Shown here: positions 1 through 8,070 of the stretch, one piece after another
How the letters are laid out: the number at the start of each line of letters is the position of its first letter
How positions within the stretch are numbered: the first letter of the stretch is position 1
Origin: Planctellipticum variicoloris
GTDB lineage: Bacteria; Planctomycetota; Planctomycetia; Planctomycetales; Planctomycetaceae
NCBI RefSeq assembly: GCF_030622045.1
Contig: NZ_CP130886.1
Span: 682,001-746,000, forward strand
DNA length: 64,000 nucleotides
Direction of reading: 5' to 3'
Made by a program: the position numbers and the translations under genes
Notes under the pieces: model-generated
What the model saw: the letters and a program-made list of their open reading frames with translations, nothing else
Told to the model about the DNA's origin: nothing
The model's database searches: none

Positions 1-355
1 CGGCGTCGCCGGCAAGCTGTACGAACTTGGGACCGGCGGCGGGAAGAGCCTGCTCGACGTCGGCCCCAACGTCCAGGGGGCGGAACTGGTCGACATTGTC
101 GATCAGGCTCTGAACCGGGTCTCGACCCTTCGCGGCCGTCTGGGGGCCATCCAGAAGAACGTGATCGACACGAACGTTTCGACCCTGGGTGTGGCGCTGG
201 AGAACATTTCCGCCGCCCGCAGCCAGATCGTCGATACCGACTTCGCGACCGAAACCGCCAATATGCAGAAGGCCCAGGTGCTCAAGCAGGCCGGCATTTC
301 GGTGCTCGCGATCGCCAACCAGGTGCCCCAGCAGGTGCTCGCGCTCCTGCGATAG
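1..355 (+). CDS. fliC: Flagellin, C-terminal part (5' end outside window)
   Basis: The reading frame is open from base 2 and ends at TAG 353-355. The 117 visible residues match the C-terminal D1/D0 part of bacterial flagellin: a helical stretch with NRVSTLRGRLGAIQKN, the family signature around ENISAARSQIVDTDFA, and the typical end in which AQVLKQAGISVLAIAN precedes a short Gln/Leu tail. Flagellin polymerises outside the cell into the flagellar filament. The N-terminal part and any promoter (often sigma-28 type) lie to the left of the window. The gene ends 35 bases before a strong hairpin terminator. Family assignment is certain; which flagellin paralogue this is cannot be told. Confidence 0.95.
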   Translation, partial: GVAGKLYELGTGGGKSLLDVGPNVQGAELVDIVDQALNRVSTLRGRLGAIQKNVIDTNVSTLGVALENISAARSQIVDTDFATETANMQKAQVLKQAGISVLAIANQVPQQVLALLR

Positions 356-390
356 TCCCCGATCGGGTGACACCCGTCTGATTTCGAATG

Positions 391-425
391 GCAGGCGTCG
401 CGAGAATCTTTCTCGCGACGCCTGC
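391..425 (+). terminator. Hairpin terminator after flagellin
   Basis: Perfect 16-bp stem GCAGGCGTCGCGAGAA (391-406) with a 3-base loop (407-409) and its exact complement (410-425). Only a short T-poor tail follows, so termination would rely on stem strength. It lies 35 bases after the flagellin stop codon. Confidence 0.8.
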
Positions 426-538
426 TGCCTTTGACGGATTGCGGACATGTGCAGGGAGATTCATCGGGTTCGCGCTGGCCATCGCGCGCCGAGGCGGCCA
501 TAATCCGTCGTGCTCATGTTCTCTCTTCGGAGTCCACA

Positions 539-1885
539 GTGAACGGTTCCGCCATCTGGGAACTGCTGATCATCCTGCTGCTGATTCTGCTGAACGGCTT
601 TTTTGCGTCAGCGGAAATTGCGATTCTCACAGCCCGGCGCGGGCGGCTCAAGAAACGGGCCGACGCGGGGGATTCCGGCAGTCGACTGGCGCTGGCGCTC
701 GCCGCCGACGCCGATCGCTTTCTTCCCACCGTGCAAGTCGGCATCACCCTCGTCAGCACATTCGCCGCGGCCTTCGGCGGCGCCCGCCTCGAAGGGGGGC
801 TGGCGAGCTGGTTCGAGACGTTTCCGATCGCGTGGCTGCAGGAGAACAGCCACGGCGTCGCGCTGACCGGCGTGGCGATCGGAATTGCGTTCTTTTCGCT
901 GATCCTGGGGGAGCTGGTTCCCAAACGGATTGCGCTGCAGAACGCGGAGTTTCTGGCGCGGATCGTCGCCTGGCCGATGGCGCTGCTGCAGCGAGTGTCG
1001 CGGCCCGCGATCTGGGTGCTGCAGGTGGTGACGCGGCTGGTGCTGCGGCTGCTGGGACAGGGGACGGTCCGCGAGAACAAGGTCTCGATTGAAGACATTC
1101 AGCATCTGATGGACGCCGGGTCGCTCGCCGGCGAACTTGAAGAGACCGAACACCGGGTCGCATCCGAAGCGCTGCGGCTGGGGGACCGGACGGTCGCCGA
1201 GATTCTGAAGCCGCGGGTCGAGATCGACGCGATCGACGTGGATACGCCCCCCGCCGAGGTGGTCGGGGCGATGGCGATGTCGGGATTTTCGCGAGTCCCC
1301 GTGTGCGAAGGGGACATCGATCACATCATCGGCTTCATCTATATCAAAGACGTGTTCCTGCAGCAGTATCTGGGACATCCGATCAACATCCACAAGCTGG
1401 TCCGGCCGCCGCTGTTCGTGCCGAAGACGGTTTCGATCAGCCGGCTGCTGGAGCTGTTTCAGGAACAGCGGACGCAGCTCGCGATCGTGCTGGACGAGTA
1501 TGGCGGCACGCAGGGGATGGTGACGCTCGAAGACGTGCTGGAGATGCTGGTCGGGAATATTCACGACGAACACCGGCAGGACCACGAGCAACTGGTCGTC
1601 ACGCGCGAGGACGGGAGTCTGCTCGTCGACGGGCTGACTCCGCTGCACGTGATGCAGGCTGCGCTGGAGATTGTCCGCTGGTCGGAACCTCCGCCACGGG
1701 GGGTCGGGACCGTTTCGGGCCTGATGCTGGGACTGTTGAAGCGGCCTCCGAAGGTGGGAGACATTGTCGAGTGGAGCCTGCTCAGGCTGGAGATCGTGGA
1801 CATGGATGGTCCGCGAATCGACCGTGTGCTGGTGATGCGGCAGTCGGGCGGCGGCGAGGGCGAGGGGGCTGGGGGCGGACAGTGA
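539..1885 (+). CDS. CNNM/CorC-HlyC family membrane protein (DUF21, CBS pair, CorC_HlyC)
   Basis: A 448-residue protein of the hemolysin C/CorC (CNNM) family, usually linked to Mg2+/Co2+ transport or cation homeostasis at the inner membrane. The N-terminal DUF21 region has four likely membrane segments, beginning with a very hydrophobic helix (IWELLIILLLILLNGFFASAEIA, about residues 5-27) that carries the family FFAxAEIA motif. A CBS domain pair follows at roughly residues 200-330 (FSRVPVCEG, IVLDEYGGTQGMVTLEDVLE), and a C-terminal CorC_HlyC domain at about 355-440. I chose GTG 539 because it sits right before the first hydrophobic helix and after a CGGAG at 528-532; the frame is open upstream to 431, but that extension has no sensible sequence. 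The gene stands alone. Transport substrate is not predictable. Confidence 0.92.
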   Translation: MNGSAIWELLIILLLILLNGFFASAEIAILTARRGRLKKRADAGDSGSRLALALAADADRFLPTVQVGITLVSTFAAAFGGARLEGGLASWFETFPIAWLQENSHGVALTGVAIGIAFFSLILGELVPKRIALQNAEFLARIVAWPMALLQRVSRPAIWVLQVVTRLVLRLLGQGTVRENKVSIEDIQHLMDAGSLAGELEETEHRVASEALRLGDRTVAEILKPRVEIDAIDVDTPPAEVVGAMAMSGFSRVPVCEGDIDHIIGFIYIKDVFLQQYLGHPINIHKLVRPPLFVPKTVSISRLLELFQEQRTQLAIVLDEYGGTQGMVTLEDVLEMLVGNIHDEHRQDHEQLVVTREDGSLLVDGLTPLHVMQAALEIVRWSEPPPRGVGTVSGLMLGLLKRPPKVGDIVEWSLLRLEIVDMDGPRIDRVLVMRQSGGGEGEGAGGGQ

Positions 1886-2038
1886 GCGGCTGCGTGACTG
1901 GTTCCCAAGCTCCGCCTGGAATCCGCGGATGAGAGGCTCCGCCTGGGCTGCGCGAAATCCGTCGTTTTCAGGGGCAATTGGCCTCGGCGAATCGTCGCGT
2001 TTTTGTTCCACTGGGCTTTTTGTTCAAGGAGGAACGTC

Positions 2039-2293
2039 ATGACCTGCGAAACCAGCGAAACAGCCGTCGCCCGGTATTCGTCGCCGGCGGGCAAGTTGGT
2101 GCGGTTCTTCGAGCGGAGTCGCAATCGGTGGAAGGCGAAGTCCGGCCAGTGGAAGCGAACCTGCAAGCTCCTGCAGAACCAGACCCGCGCCGTCGAGAAG
2201 AGCCGCGCGATGTGGCGCACGCGGGCCGCCGCGGCCGAACGCCGCGCGGCGGACCTGGAACGTGAGATCGCCGCCTTAAAATCCGGGCGCTGA
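2039..2293 (+). CDS. N-terminal coiled-coil half of a transposase-like protein
   Basis: An 84-residue basic, helical protein with a strong ribosome binding site (AAGGAGG just before ATG 2039). The sequence is rich in Arg, Lys and Glu with a coiled-coil look (RFFERSRNRWKAKS, then VEKSRAMWRTRAAAAERRAADLEREIAALK). In my recollection, this arrangement forms the N-terminal part of a longer planctomycete transposase-like protein whose C-terminal half here starts in another frame at 2280. The TGA stop at 2291-2293 falls 11-13 bases inside that second open frame. It is either a short product by itself or the start of a fusion made by a +1 shift near 2280-2290. Function otherwise unknown. Confidence 0.7.
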   Translation: MTCETSETAVARYSSPAGKLVRFFERSRNRWKAKSGQWKRTCKLLQNQTRAVEKSRAMWRTRAAAAERRAADLEREIAALKSGR

Positions 2294-3632
2294 CCGGGTC
2301 GCCGACGCAGCCCCTGGCCCCCTCCCGGACGCCGTCCGACCGGCCCATCATGCGTATTCGGCAGCGGCCATCGGCCTGACGTTGCAGTTCTGTCTGGCCG
2401 GAGCGGTCAGCTTTCGCGGCTGCCGGGCGGTGGTCGAACTGCTGCGGGACAGCCTGCCCCAGTTCCGGGGGGCTCCTGCGGCCAATACTGCGGAAGCGTG
2501 GCTGCTGCGGCTGGGACTGCACGAGTTGCGGCGGCCCAAGGAATTCGCCGCCGACTGGGTGTTCCTCGTCGACCACACGCTGCAACTGGGGTCGCGGAAG
2601 TGTCTGGTCATCGCGGGGCTGCGATTGTCGGCGTGGAAAGCGCTGACGGCGCCGCTGACGCACCAGGATCTGACGCTGCTGGCGCTGCAGCCGGTCGAAA
2701 AATCCAGCGGCGAGATCGTCCAGCGGCAGCTCGCGGCTGCGGCCGGGCTGGTCGGCGTGCCGGCCGCCATCCTCAGCGACGAGGGTTCGGATCTTCTCGG
2801 CGGCGCTCAGCGTTTCCGCGAACAGCACCCGACGACGCAGGTGCTGCACGACATCGCCCACAAGACGGCGATCGTGCTCAAGCACGAACTGCTCGCCGAT
2901 CCGCGGTGGATCGCGTTCGTCAAACACTGCGGGCAGACGCAGCCACGGGTGAAGCAGACGGAACTCGGACACCTTGCTCCCCCCACGCAGAAAGTCAAAG
3001 GGCGTTACTTGAACTTGGGGCCGCTGATCGGCTGGGGCGCCCGCATGCTGCGGCTGATCGACACGCCCGCGGCCGAACGTCCCGCGGGTCTCGACCTGAC
3101 GCGGCTCGAGGAGAAGTTCGGCTGGATCCGCGACTTCCGGGAGGCGCTCGTGGACTGGAACGACTTGCAGGCGGTCAAGGACCACATGCTGGAGTTCCTG
3201 CGCGTGGCGGGCTACCACGCCGCCGCCGGCGAGACGCTGCGCCGGCAACTGGAGACGGTGGCCCGAACGCCTGCCGGTGAGCGTGCGGCGGCGCGGCTGG
3301 TGGAGTTCGTGAGCGAGCAGTCGAGCGGCGTGCTCCCCGGACAGAGTCTGCCGGCCAGCAGCGAAGTGCTGGAATCGCTGATCGGCAAGGGCAAGCGTTT
3401 GCAGGGCCAGCACAGCCGCGGCGGCTTTACGAAACTGATTCTGGGGATGGCCGCGTCGGTCGTGCGGATCAGCGAGGAAAAGATCTGCGAAGCCCTGAAC
3501 GCCGTGCGGCATCGCGACCTGCTCGCGTGGATCGACGACCACTTAGGCAAGTCGCTGACAGCCCAGCGCCGCCAGGCCCTCCCCGTCCTTCCAGGAACAA
3601 AAGCCGGATCAACCGGGACCGCCAACAATTGA
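2280..3632 (+). CDS. Transposase-like DDE-type protein, C-terminal part, no own start codon
   Basis: The frame opens after TAA 2277-2279 and runs 450 codons to TGA 3630-3632. The protein part contains FLVDHTLQLGSRKCLVIAG and AILSDEGSDLLGG followed by VLHDIAHKTA, which resemble the acidic-residue blocks of an RNase H-fold (DDE) transposase. The first standard start-type codon in this frame is a TTG at 2382, with no ribosome binding site, and the coding sequence upstream of it (RPAHHAYSAAAIGLTLQF) already looks like protein. That argues for expression as a fusion with the preceding 84-codon gene. No terminal inverted repeats or target duplication were found, so it may be a domesticated or single-copy relative rather than an active insertion sequence. 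Alternative: a recent frameshift pseudogene. Confidence 0.6.
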   Translation, partial: NPGADRVADAAPGPLPDAVRPAHHAYSAAAIGLTLQFCLAGAVSFRGCRAVVELLRDSLPQFRGAPAANTAEAWLLRLGLHELRRPKEFAADWVFLVDHTLQLGSRKCLVIAGLRLSAWKALTAPLTHQDLTLLALQPVEKSSGEIVQRQLAAAAGLVGVPAAILSDEGSDLLGGAQRFREQHPTTQVLHDIAHKTAIVLKHELLADPRWIAFVKHCGQTQPRVKQTELGHLAPPTQKVKGRYLNLGPLIGWGARMLRLIDTPAAERPAGLDLTRLEEKFGWIRDFREALVDWNDLQAVKDHMLEFLRVAGYHAAAGETLRRQLETVARTPAGERAAARLVEFVSEQSSGVLPGQSLPASSEVLESLIGKGKRLQGQHSRGGFTKLILGMAASVVRISEEKICEALNAVRHRDLLAWIDDHLGKSLTAQRRQALPVLPGTKAGSTGTANN

Positions 3633-3863
3633 CGATTTCGCGCAGCCCAGGCTCCGCCTAGCGGGGATTTGATATGTAACGATTGATCGAGGGCAGCCCC
3701 ATTTGCCAATCGATGGCTGCCGGGATCGCGGAGCGGCAGGGGGGCGAGCCGAGGGTTGTCGTGTGAACCGCTTGCATTTTTGCCGGGCAGATTGGCCGCA
3801 GTCGGCAAACCTGTGTCATGTCGTGTCCGCCGATCTATCTTTCGCTAGATCACTGGCTACGAA

Positions 3864-4008
3864 TGTGAGGCGCGTCGTCCTTTCTCCGTGGATGGCACTC
3901 CGACCACTTCCGAAGACCCTCACCTTGTCCCCTCTCCCACTGAAGACAGCGGGAGAGGGGACAAGGCGAAAAGACAGGCTGTTTCAGAATCGATGCCGGT
4001 GATTTCGC
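3864..4008. repeat. Dispersed intergenic repeat, copy 1
   Basis: This stretch is alignable with 15369-15520: shared blocks include TGTGAGGCG, TTCTCCGTGGAT, GAAGACCCTCACC, CTGAAGACAGCGGGAGAGGG and GGTGATTTCGC in the same order. The core is a perfect 16-bp stem (3923-3938 with 3951-3966) around a CTGAAGACAG loop region. The conserved hairpin suggests a small non-autonomous repeat (REP/MITE-like) or an RNA hairpin. Confidence 0.75.
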
Positions 4009-4287
4009 GTTGGCGAGATCACTCAGAAAGTCAGCATCTTCTTTCAGATCGTCGATTCCAGGACGCGCCAGTTCGAGTCGTCATCCCCGATCCCGGCGGA
4101 GGAGGGGACGGCCGAGGGGTGCAGCGGGCGATTCTGTGAGCGAGGTGGTGGAGACGTGGATGGGGCGGCAGTGAGGTTGCAGGGCAGGCTCCTGCGTACC
4201 GGAATGGGAGTGGATGCCACATTTCGGCAGGCGGGAGCCTGCCCTGCCGCGGCGGACGAGGACGTCCACCGTACGTACCGCGATCGG

Positions 4288-4326
4288 CTCCGGCGGGGGG
4301 AGTGTTTTACGCTTCCCCCGCCGGAG
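4288..4326. repeat. GC-rich hairpin
   Basis: CTCCGGCGGGGG (4288-4299) pairs with CCCCCGCCGGAG (4315-4326) across a loop that contains TTTT. No gene ends directly before it, so its role as terminator or repeat is open. Confidence 0.5.
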
Positions 4327-4700
4327 TCCGTCTGGCGGTGATGTTGCGCCGGTGGAGGTCCCGGCAGCTCAAACACGTTGATCAGGTTCGCCGGTCTTGC
4401 GGCCGGGTGAACGGGAAAAGCTCGACGTCGAGGCTGTGCGCACACGGGGTGCGCCCCTCGGACTTTCCTTTCGGAAAGCCCGTCGCTGGGCCCTGATCAG
4501 GCCCGGTTGAAGGGGTCGTTCCGGACGCCTGCGGAGGTCCGCAGACACGAGTGCACTTCCTTGACCCCTTCATAAATAGGGGGTTTGTTGCGCGGAAAGT
4601 TGTAAAGGCAGGAGTGGCTAGTGGTTAGTGGCTGGTGGCTAGTGAAGAGAAGATGGAAGAGGTGGGGAGTGAAGAGTTGTGCGTGATGAGTGAGAAGAAT

Positions 4701-4760
4701 GAGATGAAGAGGACGCGGAGCGTCTGAAGAGTGCGTTCCCAGGCGGAGCCTGGGAACGAG
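4701..4760. repeat. AGGCGGAGCCTGGG repeat family, shorter copy
   Basis: Same order of blocks as the two 91-bp copies at 5776 and 5915: GATGAAGAGGACGCGGAGCG, then TTCCCAGGCGGAGCC, ending in TGGGAACGAG. The two inner palindromes (GACGCGGAGCGTC and CCCAGGCGGAGCCTGGG) are conserved. Confidence 0.75.
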
Positions 4761-5006
4761 ATCACGAGGGGGGCTGCGGGGTTCGCGGTGTCCGTCCGGG
4801 GCGAGATTTGTCAGGGTTGAATTTGGGATCGTCGTCTCCGTCACCCAGGAGCACTTCGCGGGCGTGCCGCCAGTGGCCCAGTGGCCCGAGATTGCGCGGG
4901 CGCTCGTGATCGGGATTGCCGGGCGGTAGAATGCGGCCTGCGTTCTCACTTCGCCTGCCGGTTTTTCGTTGAACCGTTCCATTCGCTCTCCGGGGAGACT
5001 GTCGCG

Positions 5007-5723
5007 ATGCTGCTGCGTACCTGGTCCGGAATCTGCCTGGCTCTGCTGCTCGTCGTCGCACCCTGCCGGGCGGACGATCCTTCGCCGCGCGCATTTCTCG
5101 ACGGGACGGGGCCGGGCTGGCGGTCGCTGGGCGAGGCCGACTTCGTCAATGTGAACTGCGACGACGACACGTGGAGCTGGAAAGATGGCGTGGCGCACTG
5201 CAGCGGTCAGCCGGTGGGGGTGATCCGCTCGCAGAAGCCGGTGACGAACCTCGAAATTTCGGTGCAGTGGCGGCACTTGAAGTCGGGGGGGAACTCGGGG
5301 GTGTTTCTGTGGGCGTCGGAAGAGTCGCTGACCGATTTGCCGAAAGGCCGGCTGCCGCAGGGGATCGAAGTGCAGGTGCTCGATCATGGCTACACGGAGA
5401 AGTACGAGAAGCAGACGGGCAAGAAGGCCGACTGGTTCACGACGCACGGGGACGTGTTCCCGACGGGCAAAGCGACGATGACTCCCTTCCCGCCCGTGGC
5501 TCCGGACGGCAAACGCAGCTTTCCGACGAAGCAGCTCAGCAAGGGGGTCGGCGAGTGGAATCACTACTACATCCGCGCGATCAACGGTGAAGTCCGGCTG
5601 TGGGTGAATGGGGAAGAGGTTTCGGGGGGGACCGAGTGCAATCCGCGCTCCGGGTATCTGTGCCTGGAGTCGGAGGGGTCGCCGGTGGAGTTTCGGGCGC
5701 TGAAGGTTCGCGAGCTGCCGTAG
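5007..5723 (+). CDS. Secreted DUF1080 (3-keto-disaccharide hydrolase domain) protein
   Basis: A 238-residue protein with a Sec signal peptide (MLLRTWSGICLALLLVVAPCRA, cleavage likely near residue 22) and a single DUF1080 domain, a concanavalin/LamG-like beta-sandwich common in planctomycetes and predicted to act on or bind polysaccharides outside the cytoplasm. Family features seen are VIRSQKPVTNLEISVQWRH, the GNSGVFL motif, GIEVQVLDHG and the C-terminal WNHYYIRAINGEVRLWVNGE and GYLCLESEG stretches. ATG 5007 is chosen because the signal peptide begins there and a GGGGAG lies at 4992-4997. The gene stands alone between repeat-rich spacers. The substrate is unknown. Confidence 0.88.
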   Translation: MLLRTWSGICLALLLVVAPCRADDPSPRAFLDGTGPGWRSLGEADFVNVNCDDDTWSWKDGVAHCSGQPVGVIRSQKPVTNLEISVQWRHLKSGGNSGVFLWASEESLTDLPKGRLPQGIEVQVLDHGYTEKYEKQTGKKADWFTTHGDVFPTGKATMTPFPPVAPDGKRSFPTKQLSKGVGEWNHYYIRAINGEVRLWVNGEEVSGGTECNPRSGYLCLESEGSPVEFRALKVRELP

Positions 5724-5775
5724 TGCAAATGCTCTCGTTCCCAGGCTCTGCCTGGGAACGCTCTCTTTCGAGGCC

Positions 5776-5866
5776 CTGGCTCGTCTGCTGCGGTGAATGA
5801 GCGATGAAGATGAAGAGGACGCGGAGCGTCCAAAGAGGCATTCCCAGGCGGAGCCTGGGAACGAGG
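5776..5866. repeat. 91-bp repeat, copy 1
   Basis: Nearly identical to 5915-6005: differences are at one base in CTGCGG/CTGCTG and one in AATGAG/AATGGG. It contains the nested palindromes GACGCGGAGCGTC and CCCAGGCGGAGCCTGGG. A degenerate half copy (TTCCCAGGCTCTGCC) lies at about 5741-5760. Confidence 0.9.
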
Positions 5867-5914
5867 CAGACGATACGAAAACGCTGGTGCCCAGTCTCCG
5901 GTTGGGAACGCGAA

Positions 5915-6005
5915 CTGGCTCGTCTGCTGCTGTGAATGGGCGATGAAGATGAAGAGGACGCGGAGCGTCCAAAGAGGCATTCCCAGGCGGAGCCTGGGAA
6001 CGAGG
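5915..6005. repeat. 91-bp repeat, copy 2
   Basis: Second near-perfect copy, 139 bases after the first in the same orientation. The 48-base spacer between copies contains CCAGTCTCCGGTTGGGAACG, a diverged version of the same end motif. Confidence 0.9.
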
Positions 6006-6054
6006 TTGATGAGGTTGTCGGATGGCCGGCGCAGCCGGCTCTACGGGAGGGCAC

Positions 6055-7365
6055 ATGGACGCGTTTCCGCGCGGGCCGCTGGCGCGAGAGCTGCAGGACG
6101 AGTATTCGGCGGACGACATTCGTCGGATTCGAATGCGGCTCGAAGCGGAAGGGACGTTTCGTTTTCCGACGCTTCCGACCGGGCTGTTCTCGGCGTCGGC
6201 TTCGGAGGCGGCCGAGTTTTCGGTGACCGGCTACCAGCACGTGTGGGTTCGCGATGCGGTGCAGATCGCTCATGCCCACTTTGTGATCGGCGAGGTCGAC
6301 GTCGCTGTCGGGGCGATGCGGAATCTGGCCGGATTTCTGCTGACGCAGCAACCGCGAATCCGCGGCATCATCGCCGGGGAGATCGATCACGGCGAACCGA
6401 TGCAGCGCCCGCACATCCGCTTCGACGGCGTGCGACTGGCGGAAGTCGACGAGAAATGGGCGCACGCCCAGAACGACGCGCTGGGGTATTTTTTGTGGAT
6501 GTTTTCCCGGCTGGTGGTGGCGGGACGGTTGCTGCCGACCGCGGCGGAGTGGAGTCTGCTGGCCGATTTTCCGCAGTACTTTCGGGCCATCCGCTACTGG
6601 GAAGACGAGGACAGCGGGCACTGGGAAGAGGTCCGCAAGGTGTCGGCGTCGAGCATCGGCGTGGTCGTCGCCGGCCTGGTGGAATATGCCCGGCTGCTGC
6701 AGCATCCGGTGGCGGGGCCGGCGCTGCAGCAGACGGGATCCTCACTCGACGGGAACGAGCTGGCGGAACTGCTGGAAGCGGGCGGGAACGCGCTGGACCG
6801 CATTCTTCCGGCGGAGTGCGTGCAGGACGATCCGGCGAAGCACCGGCGCTATGACGCCGCCCTGCTCTTTCTGATTTATCCACTCAAGCTGCTGGACGGT
6901 CCGATGGCGGAGGCGATCGTCGAGGATGTGACGACGCATCTGCTGGGAGAGTACGGCATCCGGCGGTATCTCGGCGATTCGTACTGGTGCGCGGATTACA
7001 AGCAGTTGCTGTCGGCGGACGCGCGGACGGCGGATTTCAGCGACAATCTTGGCGAACGCGATCGCCTGCTGCAGCCGGGAGGCGAGGCGCAGTGGTGCAT
7101 TTTCGATCCGATCGTCTCGGTGATTTACGGACTGCGGTATATGAAGCACCGCGATCCGGCGGATCGGAGGCTGCAGACGGTGTATCTCAACCGTTCGCTG
7201 CGTCAGTTGACGGACATCGACAGCCGGTTCGGGGGGTATCGCTGTCCGGAGTCGTACTACTGCGAGAAGGGCGCGTACGTGCCGAACGACATTACGCCGC
7301 TGCTGTGGACGCAGGCGAATTTGCGGCTGGCGCTGCATTGGGCGGAGCTGGCGGCGGGGGCGTGA
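6055..7365 (+). CDS. GH15/phosphorylase-kinase-alpha-like alpha-glucan enzyme
   Basis: A 436-residue protein related to glycoside hydrolase family 15 and the glucoamylase-like domain of eukaryotic phosphorylase kinase alpha/beta, an (alpha/alpha)6 barrel. Visible motifs: GYQHVWVRDA at 59-68, HAHFVIGEV, IRFDG near 121-125, the AQNDALGYF block at 138-146 and YWEDEDSGHWEE at 181-192 (likely catalytic acid region), with a late CPESYYCEKGAYVPNDITPLLWTQ stretch as in the phosphorylase kinase subfamily. No signal peptide, so probably cytoplasmic and linked to glycogen or oligosaccharide turnover. ATG 6055 is chosen over upstream frame starts because GGGAGG lies 5-6 bases before it. It ends against a convergent inverted repeat. 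Confidence 0.82.
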   Translation: MDAFPRGPLARELQDEYSADDIRRIRMRLEAEGTFRFPTLPTGLFSASASEAAEFSVTGYQHVWVRDAVQIAHAHFVIGEVDVAVGAMRNLAGFLLTQQPRIRGIIAGEIDHGEPMQRPHIRFDGVRLAEVDEKWAHAQNDALGYFLWMFSRLVVAGRLLPTAAEWSLLADFPQYFRAIRYWEDEDSGHWEEVRKVSASSIGVVVAGLVEYARLLQHPVAGPALQQTGSSLDGNELAELLEAGGNALDRILPAECVQDDPAKHRRYDAALLFLIYPLKLLDGPMAEAIVEDVTTHLLGEYGIRRYLGDSYWCADYKQLLSADARTADFSDNLGERDRLLQPGGEAQWCIFDPIVSVIYGLRYMKHRDPADRRLQTVYLNRSLRQLTDIDSRFGGYRCPESYYCEKGAYVPNDITPLLWTQANLRLALHWAELAAGA

Positions 7366-7377
7366 GGCTGAAGCTCT

Positions 7378-7458
7378 GTACGATGGACGTCCTCGTCCGT
7401 CGACTCTTCAATAACCGCCACATCGCCTCTCACCGACGGACGAGGACGTCCGTCGTAC
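7378..7458. terminator. Long inverted repeat between convergent genes
   Basis: Arms of 25 bases, 7378-7402 and 7434-7458, complementary except for one T-G pair (core GGACGTCCTCGTCCGTCG). It starts 13 bases after the stop of the GH15-like gene and ends 36 bases before the stop of the convergent yjbQ gene, so it can serve as a bidirectional terminator. A related GACGAGGACGTCCACCGTAC motif occurs near 4256-4275, so it also belongs to a dispersed repeat family. Confidence 0.7.
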
Positions 7459-7493
7459 GGAATCGACTGACTTCGAATCGCCCTACGAGCGCG

Positions 7494-7916
7494 TCATTCC
7501 TCTCCCTGCAGCGTCAGGACCAGTTGGCGGGGGCCGCCGTGGTTGCGGTGTTCGCAGAGGTAGATGCCTTGCCAGGCGCCGAGGACAAGTCGTCCGTCCT
7601 TGACGGGGATCAGGACCGAGGGGCCCATGAGCGAAGACTTCACGTGAGCCGGCATGTCGTCGGGGCCTTCCAGCGTATGGACGTAGGGGAGGTTTTCCGG
7701 CGCCAGGTGGTTGAGAGCGGTTTCCATGTCGATGCGCACGTCGGGGTCGGCGTTTTCGTTGATGGTCAGCGAGGCCGACGTGTGCAGAATGAAGACGTGG
7801 AGCAGGCCGATGCGGATCTGGGAAAGTTCCGGGATGCCGGCCAGGACCTGCGACGTGACGAGATGGCAGCCTCGGCGGACGGCCGGGAGGGTGATCTGAT
7901 GCTGGCGCCAGGCCAT
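7494..7916 (-). CDS. yjbQ: YjbQ/UPF0047 family protein
   Basis: A 140-residue single-domain protein of the widespread UPF0047 family, which matches the usual length of about 135-140. The family signature HTSASLTINENADP lies at 45-58, followed by the middle motif with HTLEGPDDMPAHVKSSL and the C-terminal GAWQGIYLCEHRN. Members form small beta-barrel trimers; some have been reported to have thiamine phosphate synthase activity when overproduced, but the physiological role is unsettled. ATG at 7916 gives the canonical N-terminus. Convergent to the GH15-like gene. Nothing unusual in sequence. Confidence 0.93.
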   Translation of the reverse strand: MAWRQHQITLPAVRRGCHLVTSQVLAGIPELSQIRIGLLHVFILHTSASLTINENADPDVRIDMETALNHLAPENLPYVHTLEGPDDMPAHVKSSLMGPSVLIPVKDGRLVLGAWQGIYLCEHRNHGGPRQLVLTLQGEE

Positions 7917-8070
7917 GTGTTTTCTCCGATTGAGCCAAGCCTGCGAATCGAGATGGTCTCGACTGACTGCTGTTGCGATTCGCAGGCAACGATTGAAATG
8001 ATGCGGGCCGGCGCGAGTGAGCGGGAGCGAGATTTCGGACTTTGGTGGAACCGGCGCGTCGCCGTGCGCA

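Larger units (their letters stand above)
3633..5006. other. Repeat-rich intergenic region without a convincing gene
   Basis: About 1.4 kb with no open frame that looks like protein. It holds a dispersed repeat (3864-4008), an inverted repeat of a CAGGCTCCTGC-type motif around 4180-4245, a 12-bp GC-rich hairpin (4288-4326), a structured stretch closed by TGATCAGG/CCTGATCA (4379-4499), a run of CTAGTGG/TTAGTGG/CTGGTGG units near 4616-4655 and a copy of the AGGCGGAGCCTGGG repeat family (4701-4760). The region reads as a decayed intergenic space where short mobile repeats have piled up. Confidence 0.6.

Noticed and set aside
608-2011. 467-codon minus-strand frame opposite the CorC/HlyC-type gene
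   Set aside because: It mirrors a well-supported gene; composition is Arg/His/Gln-rich as expected for an antisense frame in high-GC DNA, with no family motif.
2037-3542. 501-codon minus-strand frame opposite the transposase-like gene
   Set aside because: Antisense shadow with Arg/Gln/Pro bias; the plus strand has protein motifs and a strong ribosome binding site.
4497-6119. 540-codon minus-strand frame across the DUF1080 gene and repeats
   Set aside because: It runs through non-coding repeats (its SFPGSAWECLFGRS stretches are translated repeats) and opposes a clear secreted protein.
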